Assembly: GCA_016647705.1 (NCBI GenBank)
Contig: CM028329.1
Location: 56,251,231 to 56,315,230, forward strand
Direction of reading: 5' to 3'
Length of the DNA stretch: 64,000 nt
Source of the DNA: Eucommia ulmoides
Taxonomy: Eukaryota > Streptophyta > Magnoliopsida > Garryales > Eucommiaceae
Below, piece after piece: positions 23,339 through 37,771 of this stretch (its first letter is position 1; every line of letters starts with the position of its first letter). The notes under the pieces are model-generated. The model saw only the letters and a list, made by a program, of their open reading frames with translations, was not told where the DNA came from and did not search any database. The position numbers and the translations under genes were made by a program.

Positions 23339-26300
23339 TGTCACACTCCACCCCGGACACCCGTCACCGTGGGGCCGGCGTGACGTCGACATAATAACAC
23401 TTGACTAACCAACTTAATACGACAGTATACAAACTTTCATCTACACGTCATATATATATATAATAAGTTCATACTATATGGATACATCTGCCCCAAAATA
23501 AGAACAACAAAACAAATCTCATGAACCTCCCTTAGGTTCATCCTCTGACAGCTCATCTCAAATTACTCTCGTATGACTCCAACGCCTGACCCGCATAACT
23601 CTAACTAGTGCCAGTAGGGGACCGACCGACTCCTATCTGCTCCACCTGCGAGTGTACTGTCTCCTTAGTAAAAATATTTTATAATAAGAATTTATATCTA
23701 TAATATCTAAATGGATCAAGTGTAAGTATATAAACACCACATAACTCGTAAAATCTCCAGTATATAAGCAGTTAAAATAAAGCGATATAGATAAGTTTCA
23801 TCTAATCTAGTATAAAATCATACCAATCACCATAATAAATAATAAATCACCCAATATAAGTAAAACACCACATCTCAAACACATATCTCAAACCATCACT
23901 CCACCACAACACACACTGGCTAGTCATAGTGATCGTTTTAACCTCACGATTGGGAGTTGTAAAGGTACCATAACATTCGTAAGAATGCATTCCTATGAAA
24001 TATCCACACCCCTTTTTATGGAGAAATATAATCCATACCCTTACGGAGAGAAACATCCACACCCCTTATGGGGAGAAATATAATCCATACCCCTTTTGGG
24101 GAGAAACCACACCCCTTTCGGGGAGAACAACTATGACATCGTCACAATCATCAGTATAGTTAAAAATCCACATCCCTTATGGGAAGAAATACGTTTTCAC
24201 ACCACATCGTCAAAAATCCACACCCCTTATGGAGAGAATATAAACCACACCCCTTTTAGGGAGAATTTTCAAACTTACATTTATTCAAACCACACCCCTT
24301 ACAGGAGAAAGAATTTACAAACCAAGTTTTTCTCTCTTTTTAAAAGTATCACCCATTTAGTAAAAAAAAAAAAAAACATTTTTTCACCTTTGGTTTTAGA
24401 AAACCAAGCATTATTAGAAAATCAGATATTTTTCCACTTTTTAAAATCACCAAAGCCAACGAATCATTTTTCAACTTTCTTTTAAAACCAATATAATTTA
24501 CCGAAAATCCATTTTTCTCAACTCACCCAAAATCTGTTTGATCCATATCATCTATAAAATCATACAGTCTAAGTAAAACCATTTTACACACACATTTATA
24601 TATAAAAATAGTTTGGTAAGAAGACAGTACACTCACCTTGATATCCGTTTTGGAAAACTGACACTGGCCACACTCTATCTGGACGCCGGTGCCTGCGAAT
24701 CTAATAGTGGCAGAGTCTAAATTAATATCTTATCTAAAACATCCTAATCATGCAATGCAGACCCTATATTCCGAATTGTTACTATTTTTTGTACCACGTA
24801 ATTAAAATTAATTAATCGTCACGAAATTATTACGATTTTAGGATTCGTAACACTAAATAAAATTTAATTTAACGAAAATTAATAATCGATTGAAATTTCA
24901 CGTGTTTCCGAATCGTTTGGCGACCACGAGATGGGTTTTGGATTTTCCTGGGGTGGTTTCTGCAAATTCCCCTTTTTTTCCCTTTTCTCTTTTTTTTTTT
25001 TTTCTTCTTTTTCTTTCTTTTTTTCTTCTTGTTTGTGCTTACTGTTTCTGTTTCGGTTCAACTACCGCCGGCCACCTTCTCTCTCTCAACTATTACCGTC
25101 CACCAGAGGCCTCGCACGCCTCATCGCCCTCACCGCCGGCCCTACACCATCCCCCACCGAAACACTCATATCCACTCCGTCACGGATGAACGACAACCCA
25201 CAGCCAACCACTTACTCACCAAACGACAGCGGTCATCAACCCGCTGACCTCCACACCGTTGGACGGACAACACCCACACCCACACAACATCAACGACGAC
25301 ACATACACATACACTCACGGTCGGTAAAACAGAGCACACATACCCACATACACACATTACAACAGAATACAGACTCACACACCCCTACGCCGGCCGCACG
25401 ACGGCGACAATCCCACACATACCCACACGACGAACTCGATGGCTCACACACATGCACCGAAACACATTTGCTTCAACGTCCCCACCCATGCACATCGTCG
25501 AACTGAACAACTCACCTCCACACGATTGCCGGTGAATCGTAACATCGCCACCGGCGAGTTCCCCCGCCGATTACTACTCCGATCACGCCCACACACCCAC
25601 GACGGACAAATGGACAACACACCCACACGGAACACTCACTGCCGGACGACTCCTACATCTTTGATGACGAGGAACGAAAAACAAAACACACACATGTCAT
25701 ACATTGATCGGCCGACCCAATTACTCCCACTCACCGGTCGAACGACGATGCACACCGGCAACGACAACACGCACATGCAATTCGTCGGACGAACACTCCC
25801 ACACCGCCGGTGATCACAAGACAGCACCGATGCTCTGCTCCTCTGATTCTCTGTCTCTCTCTAGATTTCTGAATTTATGGATTGTTCTTCAGTGGTGCGA
25901 TTGAAATGGTATGCATATGTATATATATGCATGGAAATGGTGGTGTGAAATTGATCAATTGCTCGCCACGTTGATCCCCACTCTTCTCGATCTCCCTACC
26001 GGCCAGCTGAGCTCTCAAACGCACACATATATATATATTTTTATTAAAAAAAAATAAAAATAAAAACAAATAAAATAAAAAAAATATTTGGCTAAATTGC
26101 ACTTTTCTCCCCCTATCTTCCATGAAGTCTTTATTTTAATCCAATTCATCTTTTAGGATTTTCTTAAATTGCATTTTGATCCCTAAAATTTTTATTCCAG
26201 AATTTGACTACAAATTTTGCATCTCAAATTTAGAATAAGTTTCCAAATTTGCAATTTGACCCAATTACCATTATTTTTTTTATTTTATTTTTTTTACTTC

Positions 26301-26374
26301 AATTTTTCCCTGAAATTTTCTAAATACTCTCAATTGAAATTAAAATGACGTATGTGCTAAATCGGGGTTTTACA
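23339..26374 (-). mobile_element. Solo LTR, long-LTR Gypsy family, TSD GTGGC
   Basis: On the plus strand it begins TGTCACACTCCACCCCGGAC and ends GGGGTTTTACA, so the LTR itself reads TGTAAAACCCC...GTGTGACA on the minus strand. It is flanked by GTGGC at 23334-23338 and 26375-26379, an exact 5-bp target duplication. The uninterrupted site survives in the duplicated block at 35481-35485. It shares long stretches with the LTRs at 50429 and 57037, for example GATTTTCCTGGGGTGGTTT at about 24941. The length is 3036 bp. Confidence 0.93.
24003..24310. repeat. Hairpin minisatellite inside the LTR
   Basis: Eight or nine units of the type CCACACCCCTTATGGGGAGAA, spaced about 25-45 bp apart. Each unit holds a near-perfect inverted repeat (CCCC-TTAT-GGGG). 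The array sits next to CCTCACGATTGGGAGTTGTAA, the block that flanks different hairpin arrays in the other LTRs of the family. Confidence 0.85.
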
Positions 26375-28205
26375 GTGGCAATGGTTCGTGACGGATCATT
26401 TCGGCGGTGGTGATGGTGGGGAAAAATTCCACGGACGGCAGACCACCTTGGTGATGGTAGGTCTTGAGGCCAAAAGAGAGAGAGGAGGAGGGAGGGGTGA
26501 GAAGACAGCTGAAAATAAAAAATGTGAGGGAAGACTATATGATTTCCCCATTACATATACAAGGGTATAAATTTTCATCAACTAACAGTCAAGGAACTCA
26601 CAGTGTTTTAAAAAGTGACTAAATTAAAACACAACTATTGAAAATGACTCTTTACTTTAACATACTCTTAAATAAAGACTAAACATTAAAAAAATTAAAA
26701 ATAGAAGGGGGTTAAAAGTAATTTACCGTATTCTAAAACATATCTAGAGTACTGTTGTAAAGTTTTTTGAATAGATCTAAAATATTTTAGAAACATGTAG
26801 AAGTCTTAGAACTTTCTTTCCTGTGTCTTCTTACATGTACATGAGTAACTCCTAAAATTACTGTATCTTAGAGAAAAAAATTGAAAGTAATATATATTTT
26901 GTTTTTGTCTCAATCAATTCTTGATGCTATTTAAAGTTAATTAAGTAATAACTTTTTTATATTTTCATTCACGAAAATATATAAATAATTACTATAAAAT
27001 TGAAAATTGCTACCGAAGTTTTAATGATGTACACTAACATGCCCACTACTGTTAATTTTAAGTTTAGTTTAATTTTTATGTATAAATAATTTATGAAAGC
27101 TATCAATTTTAATATAATTTTGATTGGCTCTTAATTACAAGATAGTTATGATTTTCTATCGTATTTTAACAACGAAATTTTGATGATAAAAGTAATGCTA
27201 AATAAAATAAACATTTTATCTAGTTTATTTTCTCTCTTTTTTTTTTTTTTTTTTTTGTGATAATAGAATTGTTTTTTGTTCTCTTTGTTTTTGTTTATAA
27301 GAATATAAAATTATAATTAAATATTTGAATAAAAGACCTACATCATCCAATATAGAATTAAATTTTTTTTTAAAACATAATTACTTAACAATTTTTTTTG
27401 TATTTACCACAAAGTCATCGGGTAAAAGAGATTAAAGTATAAGTAGTAAAAACACAAGTGTTTCTTATTACAAAATCCCCTACTGAATATTTTTTCAATT
27501 AAAAAAAAAAAAAAAAAAAAAAAATTGTCTTATAATTAAGCGTTTTTTTTTTTTAAAGTCATTTCAAGCCCTTTTTTTTTTCCTTACTTGATAACTTTTT
27601 TAGTAGTAAAGAAAACTCTATTATTTAACGGCAGGTGTTTGTCATTCTCATCCTGACTTTCTGACCGGATCAATTGCAAATGTTTGCCATTTTCCAACAC
27701 CAACAAATACAAACTGAGATCACTATAGGGTCCAGTAACTATTCTACTTATAACGACAACTTCAAACTAACAATTGTGACAAAGAATAATAGTCGAGTTT
27801 ATATTTACTGAAAACTGAAAATTATTACTGAGTTTTATTTTAATAAAAAAAATGGGTTAAGACCATTAGAGTAGTAAATTATTAGGGTCACGGACCTTAT
27901 AAAATTGAAGGCCTAAATCAGGCATGAACACCCTCAAGGCGGTCTAAACACCCTCAAGCAACGAGAGGTTCTTCAATAAACAAAACGCATAACCAAAATC
28001 AAGATAATATATATATATATATATTAATGGGTTTGTAAAGGAATAATTAATGAGAGGACAAAGATTACATTTGATGGTCTATCTTACATTTGAGGGGTCT
28101 CTGAGTCTACAGAAAAGCACTTGTTGGAAAGGACAGTCATGCATCCTGAACAAGTTAGTCTTTCACTCTGTGTGGGGCCACTCATGGATACCAAAAAAAA
28201 AAAAA

Positions 28206-28377
28206 GATTTAGCATTTGGGATTTCCTTATTCATGCCGAATACTATGGACTTGGCCCATTTCAAGTCCATGGTATTCAGTTTTATTTATTTATTTATTTT
28301 TTTTTCAGATTTTGTTCATGAAATGGGCCAAGTCCATAGTATTCGGCACAAATAAGGAAATCCCAAATGCTAAATCG
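28206..28377. repeat. Long hairpin with about 60-bp arms
   Basis: The left arm starts GATTTAGCATTTGGGATTTC and ends GGCCCATTTCA; the right arm is its reverse complement with about two mismatches. The loop is about 50 bp (T-rich), with a further GTCCATGGTATTC echo. A second, slightly more diverged copy lies at 37432-37600. A third copy keeps only the right arm (39095-39165). It may be a miniature inverted-repeat element or a small-RNA precursor; no protein is encoded. Confidence 0.85.
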
Positions 28378-28437
28378 TACTCACTCCATCACAAGCCTAA
28401 TCCAAAGCCCAACACTGAAAAACCCTAAACAATAACA

Positions 28438-29214
28438 GTAGGGATGGTCATGGGCCGGGCTCGGCCTAAGATATTACAAGGAAATAGAAGACCTGAGCCC
28501 GGTCCGGCCCTATATTCGGGCCCTATTATATTATACAAGCCTGGCCCTAGACAAAAAAATCAAGACCAAGTCTGGCCCTAGACCCGGCCCTGTAATTTTT
28601 ATTTTTATTTATAATTAAAAAAATAATCAACAAAATACCTAATAAATGTGTGGGTGGTGGTTCTAAAGACAAGGCAGGAAGAAGAAACCTATACAGCAAA
28701 CAAGAACAAGAAGAGAAGCAATGATTTTGGTGATGGACTTTTGTATTAATCAGGGAGAAAAAAAAAACATTTTTTTACCTATTAGTTCTTGTTCAACTTA
28801 TTCAAACTCGGCCAAGGACGCAAGATCGACGGCAAGGCGAGACAACGATCGATGACGAACAATTGAGCGGCGGCAAGGCGAGGCAGGGACGATGAGCAAA
28901 ATACCACCACCACCATCATTGCCCAACACCATCACCACTTCAGATCCACCATCATTATGCTTGGATCTACATATTCGAAGCTCCAATCGGTGGAGTTGAG
29001 CATATACACATAGATTTTGTGTGTAATTAGAGAGAGTGAAGAGATGGGAATAGAGAGAGAGAGAGGAGAGGTAGAGAGAGAAATTGACCATAGCAGCCCT
29101 AGTGTATACTGTTACACGAGTGTGAGAGAGATAGAGACTAGAGAGAGACAGGGTGAGAGATAAGACAATAACCAGGAAACCATATATAATTACTCCCACT
29201 CAAGCTGTCAAGCA
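28438..29214. other. Intergenic, GGCCC-rich repeat then purine/pyrimidine tracts
   Basis: 28440-28600 carries repeated GGGCCGGGC, GGCCCTA and CCCGGCCC words, a known style of dispersed plant repeat. 29030-29160 is GAGAGA-rich. A 133-codon minus-strand frame (28798-29199) lies on this biased sequence and shows no domain. Confidence 0.5.
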
Positions 29215-29224
29215 AAATGAAGCC

Positions 29225-30182
29225 GAGTTTTACCTAATAAATATTTAAAAAAAAAAAATACTGAAACAGTCCATCTTTAAACTTAAACTTATTTACAGGA
29301 GGCAAGCGTTTCCGCGTTCAGAATGCCAGGACTAGATCCCGGCGTTCCGAATGCCGGGATCGTTTCCTTTTTTTTTTTTTTTTTTTTTTATCCCGGTCTT
29401 GTGAAGGCCGGGATAAAAAAATATTTTTTTTTTTTTTTTTTTTATCTTTGCATGGCTTGCATGGAGAGCACAAGTGAGAGAGAGAGGGAGGGGAGAGAAA
29501 ACAAAAAAAAAAAAAAAGTAATTTAAAAAAAAATTATTTGTTAATTTTAATTTATTTAATTGTTGTAATTTAAATTTAAAAGTAAGGTCAAATGGTCGAT
29601 CAAATAAGTCAAATATTTAACTGGTTAAACTAGTGAGATAAAAAAATTTAAAAACTAATCCAGCCGGTCGACCGACTTGACAAATCAGTTGACCGTTGAA
29701 AATATTGGGTTCAAATTGCACGTCTTGATCTAACCTCTCTCTCTGCGCTCTCTCTCTCCCACTTGTGCTCTCCACGCAAGCCATGCAAAAGATATTAAAA
29801 AAAAAAAATTATCCCGGCCTTCACAAGGCTGGGATTAAAAAAAAACTTTAAAAAAAAAGTTGTTCTCTCTCTCTCCCACTTGTGCTCCCCATGCAAAAAA
29901 AATAAAAAAAATAAATAAATAAAAATAAAAAAATTATCCCAACCTTCACAAGGCAGGGATCAAAAAAAAAAAGGGAAACAATCCCGGAATTCGGAATGTC
30001 GGGATCTCGCTGAAACACTTACCTCCTGTGAAGGCCGGGATAAATAAAAAAAATAAGGGAAACGATTCCGCGTTCGGAACGATGGGATCTCGCCGAAACA
30101 CTTATCTCCTGTAAATAAGTTTAAAGGTGAACTGTTTGAGTAATTTTTATTTTTTTTTAAATATTTATTAAGTAAACAACTC
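29225..30182. mobile_element. Foldback Mutator-like element, 10-bp TSD
   Basis: The ends are inverted: left GAGTTTTACCTAATAAATAT, right ATATTTATTAAGTAAACAACTC (reverse complement GAGTTGTTTACTTAATAAAT). Flanking direct repeats AAATGAAGCC (29215-29224 and 30183-30192) are a perfect 10-bp duplication, the size typical of Mutator-like elements. The inverted arms are long (about 29225-29500 and 29733-30182). They include CTTATTTACAGGAG, GGCCGGGAT-type stems and TGCATGGCTTGC. The right arm has an extra internal duplication. It encodes nothing and so is non-autonomous. It lies 280 bp upstream of the RPL4 start codon. Confidence 0.88.
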
Positions 30183-30340
30183 AAATGAAGCCTCCAACTT
30201 TTCCATGCCTTTTGTGGCCTTGATTTTTTTTTATTTTTGCAGCCACATAAAATTGATTTATGCAGCTTTTGTTTTTTTCCCGCCTCCCACTCAAAGCCCT
30301 ATGTCTGGACCTAGGCCCACTTCAACCATCTATAATTGCT

Positions 30341-30386
30341 CCTTTCTAAAATAATATATATATATATATATATTATTTTAGAAAGG
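30341..30386. promoter_or_regulatory. Perfect 46-bp palindrome in the RPL4 promoter
   Basis: CCTTTCTAAAATAATATATATAT-type sequence is followed by its exact reverse complement, with no loop (23 bp per arm). It ends 77 bp before the RPL4 ATG, so it overlaps the core promoter. Both arms carry TATA-like sequence. A cruciform or a simple TA-expansion product is possible. Confidence 0.85.
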
Positions 30387-30425
30387 TATATATATATTAT
30401 AACCCTAGTTCTCAAAACCCTAGCC
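30387..30425 (+). promoter_or_regulatory. TATA-like run and two telo-box-like motifs upstream of RPL4
   Basis: TATATATATTATAACCCTAG and then AAAACCCTAG lie 40-75 bp before the start codon. AAACCCTAA (telo-box) motifs are common in promoters of plant ribosomal protein genes and support coordinated expression in dividing cells. Both here end in G instead of A. Confidence 0.7.
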
Positions 30426-30462
30426 TCCCCGTCTCCCTTCCTTCCCACCACAAACCTTCGAA

Positions 30463-33156
30463 ATGGCCGCGGCAGCCCGCCCTCTGGTCACCGTCCACAC
30501 CTTGGAGTCCGACATGGCAGTCGACAGTGGCTCCGCCGGCAACTCCCTTCCGCTCCCCGACGTTATGAAGGCGTCGATCCGCCCGGACATCGTTAACTTT
30601 GTCCACGCCAACATCTCCAAGAACTCCCGTCAGCCGTATGCTGTCTCGAGGAAAGCAGGCCACCAGACCTCCGCCGAGTCCTGGGGTACCGGTCGTGCTG
30701 TGTCTCGTATCCCCCGTGTTCCCGGGGGTGGAACGCACCGTGCTGGTCAGGGTGCCTTCGGAAACATGTGTCGTGGTGGCCGCATGTTTGCTCCTACCAA
30801 GATATGGCGCCGATGGCACCGTAAGATCAATGTTAATCAGAAGAGGTATGCTGTCGTCTCAGCCATCGCGGCATCGGCTGTTCCTTCTCTTGTTATGGCT
30901 CGTGGTCATCGCATCGAGACTGTTCCCGAGGTTCCTTTGGTAATCAGTGATTCCGTGGAGAGCATTGAGAAGACATCAAATGCTATTAAAGTTCTCAAAC
31001 AGATCGGAGCTTATCCGGATGCTGAGAAAGCAAAGGACAGTCAAGCTATTCGTCCAGGAAAAGGGAAAATGCGTAACCGCCGCTACATTTCTCGCAAGGG
31101 TCCACTTATTGTTTATGGAACCGAGGGAGCTAAACTGGTGAAAGCCTTCAGAAACATCCCTGGAGTTGAGGTTGCTAATGTGGAGCGTCTCAATTTATTG
31201 AAGCTGGCTCCTGGAGGTCATCTTGGAAGGTTCACTATCTGGACCAAATCTGCTTTCGAGATGTTGGACGAGATATATGGCTCATTTGACAAGCCTTCAT
31301 TGAAGAAGAAGGGTTATATATTGCCAAGGTCCAAGATGGTTAATGCTGATCTTGCTAGGATTATCAACTCTGACGAAGTGCAGTCTGTGGTGAGGCCGAT
31401 CAAGAAGGAGATGAAGAGGGCACCATTGAAGAAAAACCCACTGAAGAATCTGAACACTCTTCTCAGGCTCAACCCTTACGCGAAAACTGCCAGGAGGATG
31501 TCACTCTTGGCTGAGGCACAGCGCGTTAAGGCTAAGAAGGAGAAACTCGATAAAAAGAGAAAGCCAATCACTAAGGTATGCATGTATTCCTTTGGTTTCT
31601 ATTTCTTTGATTTTATGATGTTATACATTTGTGGATACGTCTGGTCTCTGAAGTTTTTGTTTTCTGACATGCTTGTTACCTGTGATGATGTTTTGGTGCA
31701 TTTGTCTTCCAATCTTTTTCATCCCTGTTTTGAATGTTTTTGAAATGTTTGCCGTGTACGTGATTACTAAGATGTGTTTATTAGTTGCTTATTGTGGTTT
31801 AGTGTTGGTAAGGTATGTACGGAGAATTGTCAATGTCTTCTTTCATCCATGTCACTTTGCTCCCTACTTTCTAGGGGCATAACCAAATACTCGATTAACG
31901 TTCAATTCCCATTTCCATATCTCGTGAACATGAAAATCTAAAATTAGGGTATATAATAGTAGTCGTTTTAGACCAACTATTTGTCTTGATTAAAATGAAC
32001 TTAAAGCTTAGTCAGCTATATTTGTAAATGTGAATATACTGGTGGATGTGGGCTAACGATTTTATATTTTTTCGGGGTATCTTTGCATCTCAACATCTAT
32101 ATGATAGTGCTCTAACATATCTGTTTCCGACGGGTGTAACTTCTTATGCTCAAGTTGTTTGATGCTATTATGGGTCTAGAAGTAGCTTCAATGAGTGCCC
32201 GAAAAATTTATCTAATGCCATTATATACATATTCTTCTCATATGATTTTGATTATTTTGTGTGTTTTTTATTGAGTGATGTAGTGTTTGATTCTTGTGTT
32301 CTCATTGTGTACTTTGCCTGTTTTGAAATATACTAGTTATTCAAAAAAATTGTGTTTTATATGAAGTTTTTCTGTTGCTTTTTGAATTATTTCCACGAAA
32401 AATCATATTCCATATTTATGTTAATTGATTTTGAATTATTAATCATGATTGCTTGTTATAGTAAACTCTGTATCATGTTGATACCTGATATCTACATTAT
32501 ACTAAGTTTTTGGATTATGTATACAAACATGGTCTTGTGAGCAACATTTGGATCGTTTATCACAATGGCTAATTCCTGTTGTCTTATTGCACTGCTAGCA
32601 GTGATTGATTATATATCTTTTAAAAATGGTGGTTTTAAAAGATAGTGTCCTATATTGGCAACCATCCTTGTTTCTGTTGTATCACGCGCTCTTCAAATTT
32701 CTATCATGAAATCTCCGTTTTACGCGAGCTTCAAGTTTCTTTTGTTAATATTGTTCTCATAGTTGGCGTTTGGTTGGTGATTCTATTCCTTTTTTTGGTT
32801 GCTGTTTATGTTCTCATAATGGTTGGAACAAGCAAAAAAAAAACGTGAACTGAGATTTGTTTCAATTTGTTTCTCTTTTTAAGTTTTGGGGACAAACAAC
32901 ATAACTAAAGCTCCTAATCAAGGCCCACCCTTTTTTTTTGTTTTTTCTTTCCCTCTGTTGCAGTTTGTTCTCCTGCAAATGTGTTGCTGTTAGTATTCTA
33001 TTGACTTGTAGCGTTTTTGTTTGGGAAATGTTTGTTTTGCAGGAGGCGGCTGCAACGATCAATGCTGCAGGGAAAGCATGGTACCAGACCATGATTTCAG
33101 ACAGCGACTACACCGAATTCGAAAACTTCTCCAAATGGTTGGGCGTGTCACAGTGA
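30463..33156 (+). CDS. RPL4: 60S ribosomal protein L4 (uL4)
   Basis: Two exons: 30463-31575 (371 codons, ending KPITK) and 33043-33156 (37 codons plus TGA). They join without splitting a codon and give 408 residues, the usual length of plant uL4. The start [17 protein letters not shown] is the family's. Residues about 65-120 ([32 protein letters not shown]) are the conserved extended loop that reaches the peptide exit tunnel of the large ribosomal subunit. A globular Rossmann-like part follows, and then the eukaryote-specific basic tail ([14 protein letters not shown]) leading to [13 protein letters not shown] and WLGVSQ. The donor is AAG|GTATGC, the acceptor TTTTGCAG|GAGG. No stop or frameshift; the sequence looks fully functional. 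Codons are GC-richer than everything around it. Reading through the intron would extend exon 1 to 426 codons, but conservation of the second exon argues for splicing. Confidence 0.97.
31576..33042 (+). other. RPL4: RPL4 intron
   Basis: Bounded by GTATGC and TTTTGCAG, 1467 bp, T-rich as in plant introns, with no recognisable repeat or protein. A TGATGA box at about 31683 has no convincing D-box partner, so no snoRNA is called. Confidence 0.9.
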
Positions 33157-33774
33157 TGATGATAGAAATCTACTTTTTTGTTAGTTATTGTTTTAGAACT
33201 GGGTCTTTGGTTTTTCAAAGACATGAAAAAGATTATTCAAAAGGGAGAAGGACTACTACAAGATTAAGTTGTTTTGTTTATTTGCTGAGTTTTGTGTTGA
33301 ACTATTTTTGTTCTCCAGTTTGTGGGTTATTTTGTTGAAATAGTTTGTATTTCTGTCTGATGGAATGATCTTGATGAGGACGACAGGGAGGATTTGTACT
33401 TCTTACTACCACTGAATAAGGTGATCGGACTGAATGAGAACGGTGAGTCCACCCACGGTGGAGTTTTGATCATTCTTAATTTTGTACTAAATTTATCTTC
33501 TTTTATTAATTTCTAATTAATAATAACACAATTTTATTATTTTTGTAGGTAAAAGTTTAGAAATGAAAAATATTGAAAAAAATGCAAAGTAATAAAAAAA
33601 AAAAAAAAAATGGAACAAAACCACGGTCCCACCCGCTTGCGAAATGGGTAACGGTTCTCTAAGGAGCTTTAATTGATTGATAAACAAGCATCAAATTAAG
33701 GCAACATTAAAGGCCATTTGATTCTTAATTAACTTTCAATTATGGGAAATTAAACAAAAAAAAAAATGGAATTT
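33157..33774 (+). other. RPL4 3' untranslated and downstream region
   Basis: T-rich sequence after the stop fits a plant 3' UTR. No single poly-A signal stands out. Beyond about 33360 there is only AT-rich intergenic DNA. Confidence 0.55.
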
Positions 33775-34842
33775 CGGAAGTGGGGAGGAAATTGGGGGGA
33801 GGGATTTTTTCCATTTGATTATACATATGATTACTTTTCATTCTTATCTTTTAGTTTTCTTTTATATTTCTTGTAGCGGAAACTGTTTGGGCTTGTCTTC
33901 ATGGCCATGGATTATGTTGAATATCTTTTCAGAAGAACAATTGATATGAACGACTAAGACGAATTCGGGTCAGACTGTATTTATTTTAAGATTTTTGTAA
34001 TGTAATTTTAATTTTTTATTCTATTTTACAAATGTATAAGATTGTATGACAAGAAATTCATGTTCTTACATTGTTATTGAAATCAATTCTTGTTTTTATC
34101 ATTTTATAAATATTAGAAATAATGTATTGATCATTTTGGATTAGATTTAATACATGTGATTTAGATTTAACTGTTAAACAATCTACATTTATTGGAATCG
34201 ATAAGGTTTAATACAATGAGTTATACTTAGAAATTAATTCACCATAGATTAGTAGAAATCGAATCCCGAAAATAATCTTTATCGATTAAACGATCAATTA
34301 ATCGATATATTTGATAGGATGAATTATACTTAAGAATTGGTTCACCATATATTAAAACCAATTATAGTTTATGCCGATTAAATAATAAAATTTTCGTCAT
34401 AATTTTTCTTGTCATTTAATTACTTTATTATACACAAAATCAAAATAGATAAAGGAATAAATGACATTAGAATAATTGAAAGACCAATGCATCCTCGCAA
34501 CCTGGTTATTTATCATTTAGTATTTTAACTTAATTATTCTTTTTTCAAGTTTTTATTAAAAAACCAAAACCAATTTTGTTAAACTCAATTGACTAATAAG
34601 ACAAAAATTGGTAATTACAATTCAATCCATATACTTCTACATTTGTACTTAAGCACTATACTATGATAGTTAGCGCTTAAATTAAATATTAAAATTGAGC
34701 AATCAAGTCTCCACTAGCAAAGCCAATGTTTCTGCAGGTGCAATGGTGACTGCAACCCATGTGTTTGATATGGGCAGCGCCAGTGCCTATGAAAGTTCTC
34801 ACGGCAGTAGTGGAGAAGGTGGCGGTGATAGTGGGTGTAACA
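33775..34842. repeat. Duplicated flank B, copy 1
   Basis: It matches 39291-40402 from ATTGGGGGGAGGGATTTTTT through AGCGGAAACTGTTTGGGC to GGTGCAATGGTGACTGCAAC and GGTGGCGGTGATAGTGGG. An exon-like frame near its end (TTTCTGCAG acceptor, then GAMVTATHVFDMGS and a Ser/Gly-rich tail, 34738-34840) is shared by both copies. I do not recognise it. The block ends where flank A copy 2 begins. Confidence 0.85.
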
Positions 34843-37613
<2,771 letters not shown>

Positions 37614-37710
37614 ACTGACGCTCTGCTCCTCCGATTCTCTCTCTCGCTCGCTCTCTCTAGATTTCTGAATTTATGGATTGTTCTTCAGTGGTGCGATTGA
37701 AATGGTATGC

Positions 37711-37771
<61 letters not shown>

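Larger units (their letters stand above)
22645..28437. repeat. Duplicated flank A, copy 1 (interrupted by LTR)
   Basis: 22645-23338 and 26375-28437 together match 34843-37613 almost throughout, and part of 37614-39222. Landmarks are GTTATGTTCACAAAAACTAC, AAACCCTAAGATCAACGAAA, GACGGATCATTTCGGCGGTG, TATCTAGAGTACTGTTGTAA and TGGGCCAAGTCCATAGTATT. No gene is recognisable. A solo LTR with a target duplication separates the two parts. The right end is AAACCCTAAACAATAACAGT, about 2 kb upstream of RPL4. Confidence 0.85.

Noticed and set aside
24003..24310. CRISPR-like array of palindromic repeats
   Set aside because: The units are degenerate, spacers are short and similar, the context is a plant LTR, and no cas genes are present.
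28439..30335. hAT element from TAGGGATGGTCATGGGCC to CAACCATCTATAATT
   Set aside because: The putative ends match only weakly and no 8-bp target duplication could be found.
30412..30819. 135-codon minus-strand open frame opposite RPL4
   Set aside because: It is the complement of the highly conserved RPL4 first exon and reflects its codon use.
31576..31743. RPL4 reading frame continuing into the intron (426 codons)
   Set aside because: A good donor lies at 31576, and the conserved last 37 codons are found at 33043 after a good acceptor.
31680..31760. Possible C/D snoRNA in the RPL4 intron
   Set aside because: Only a TGATGA-like box is present; no D box or terminal stem at suitable distance.
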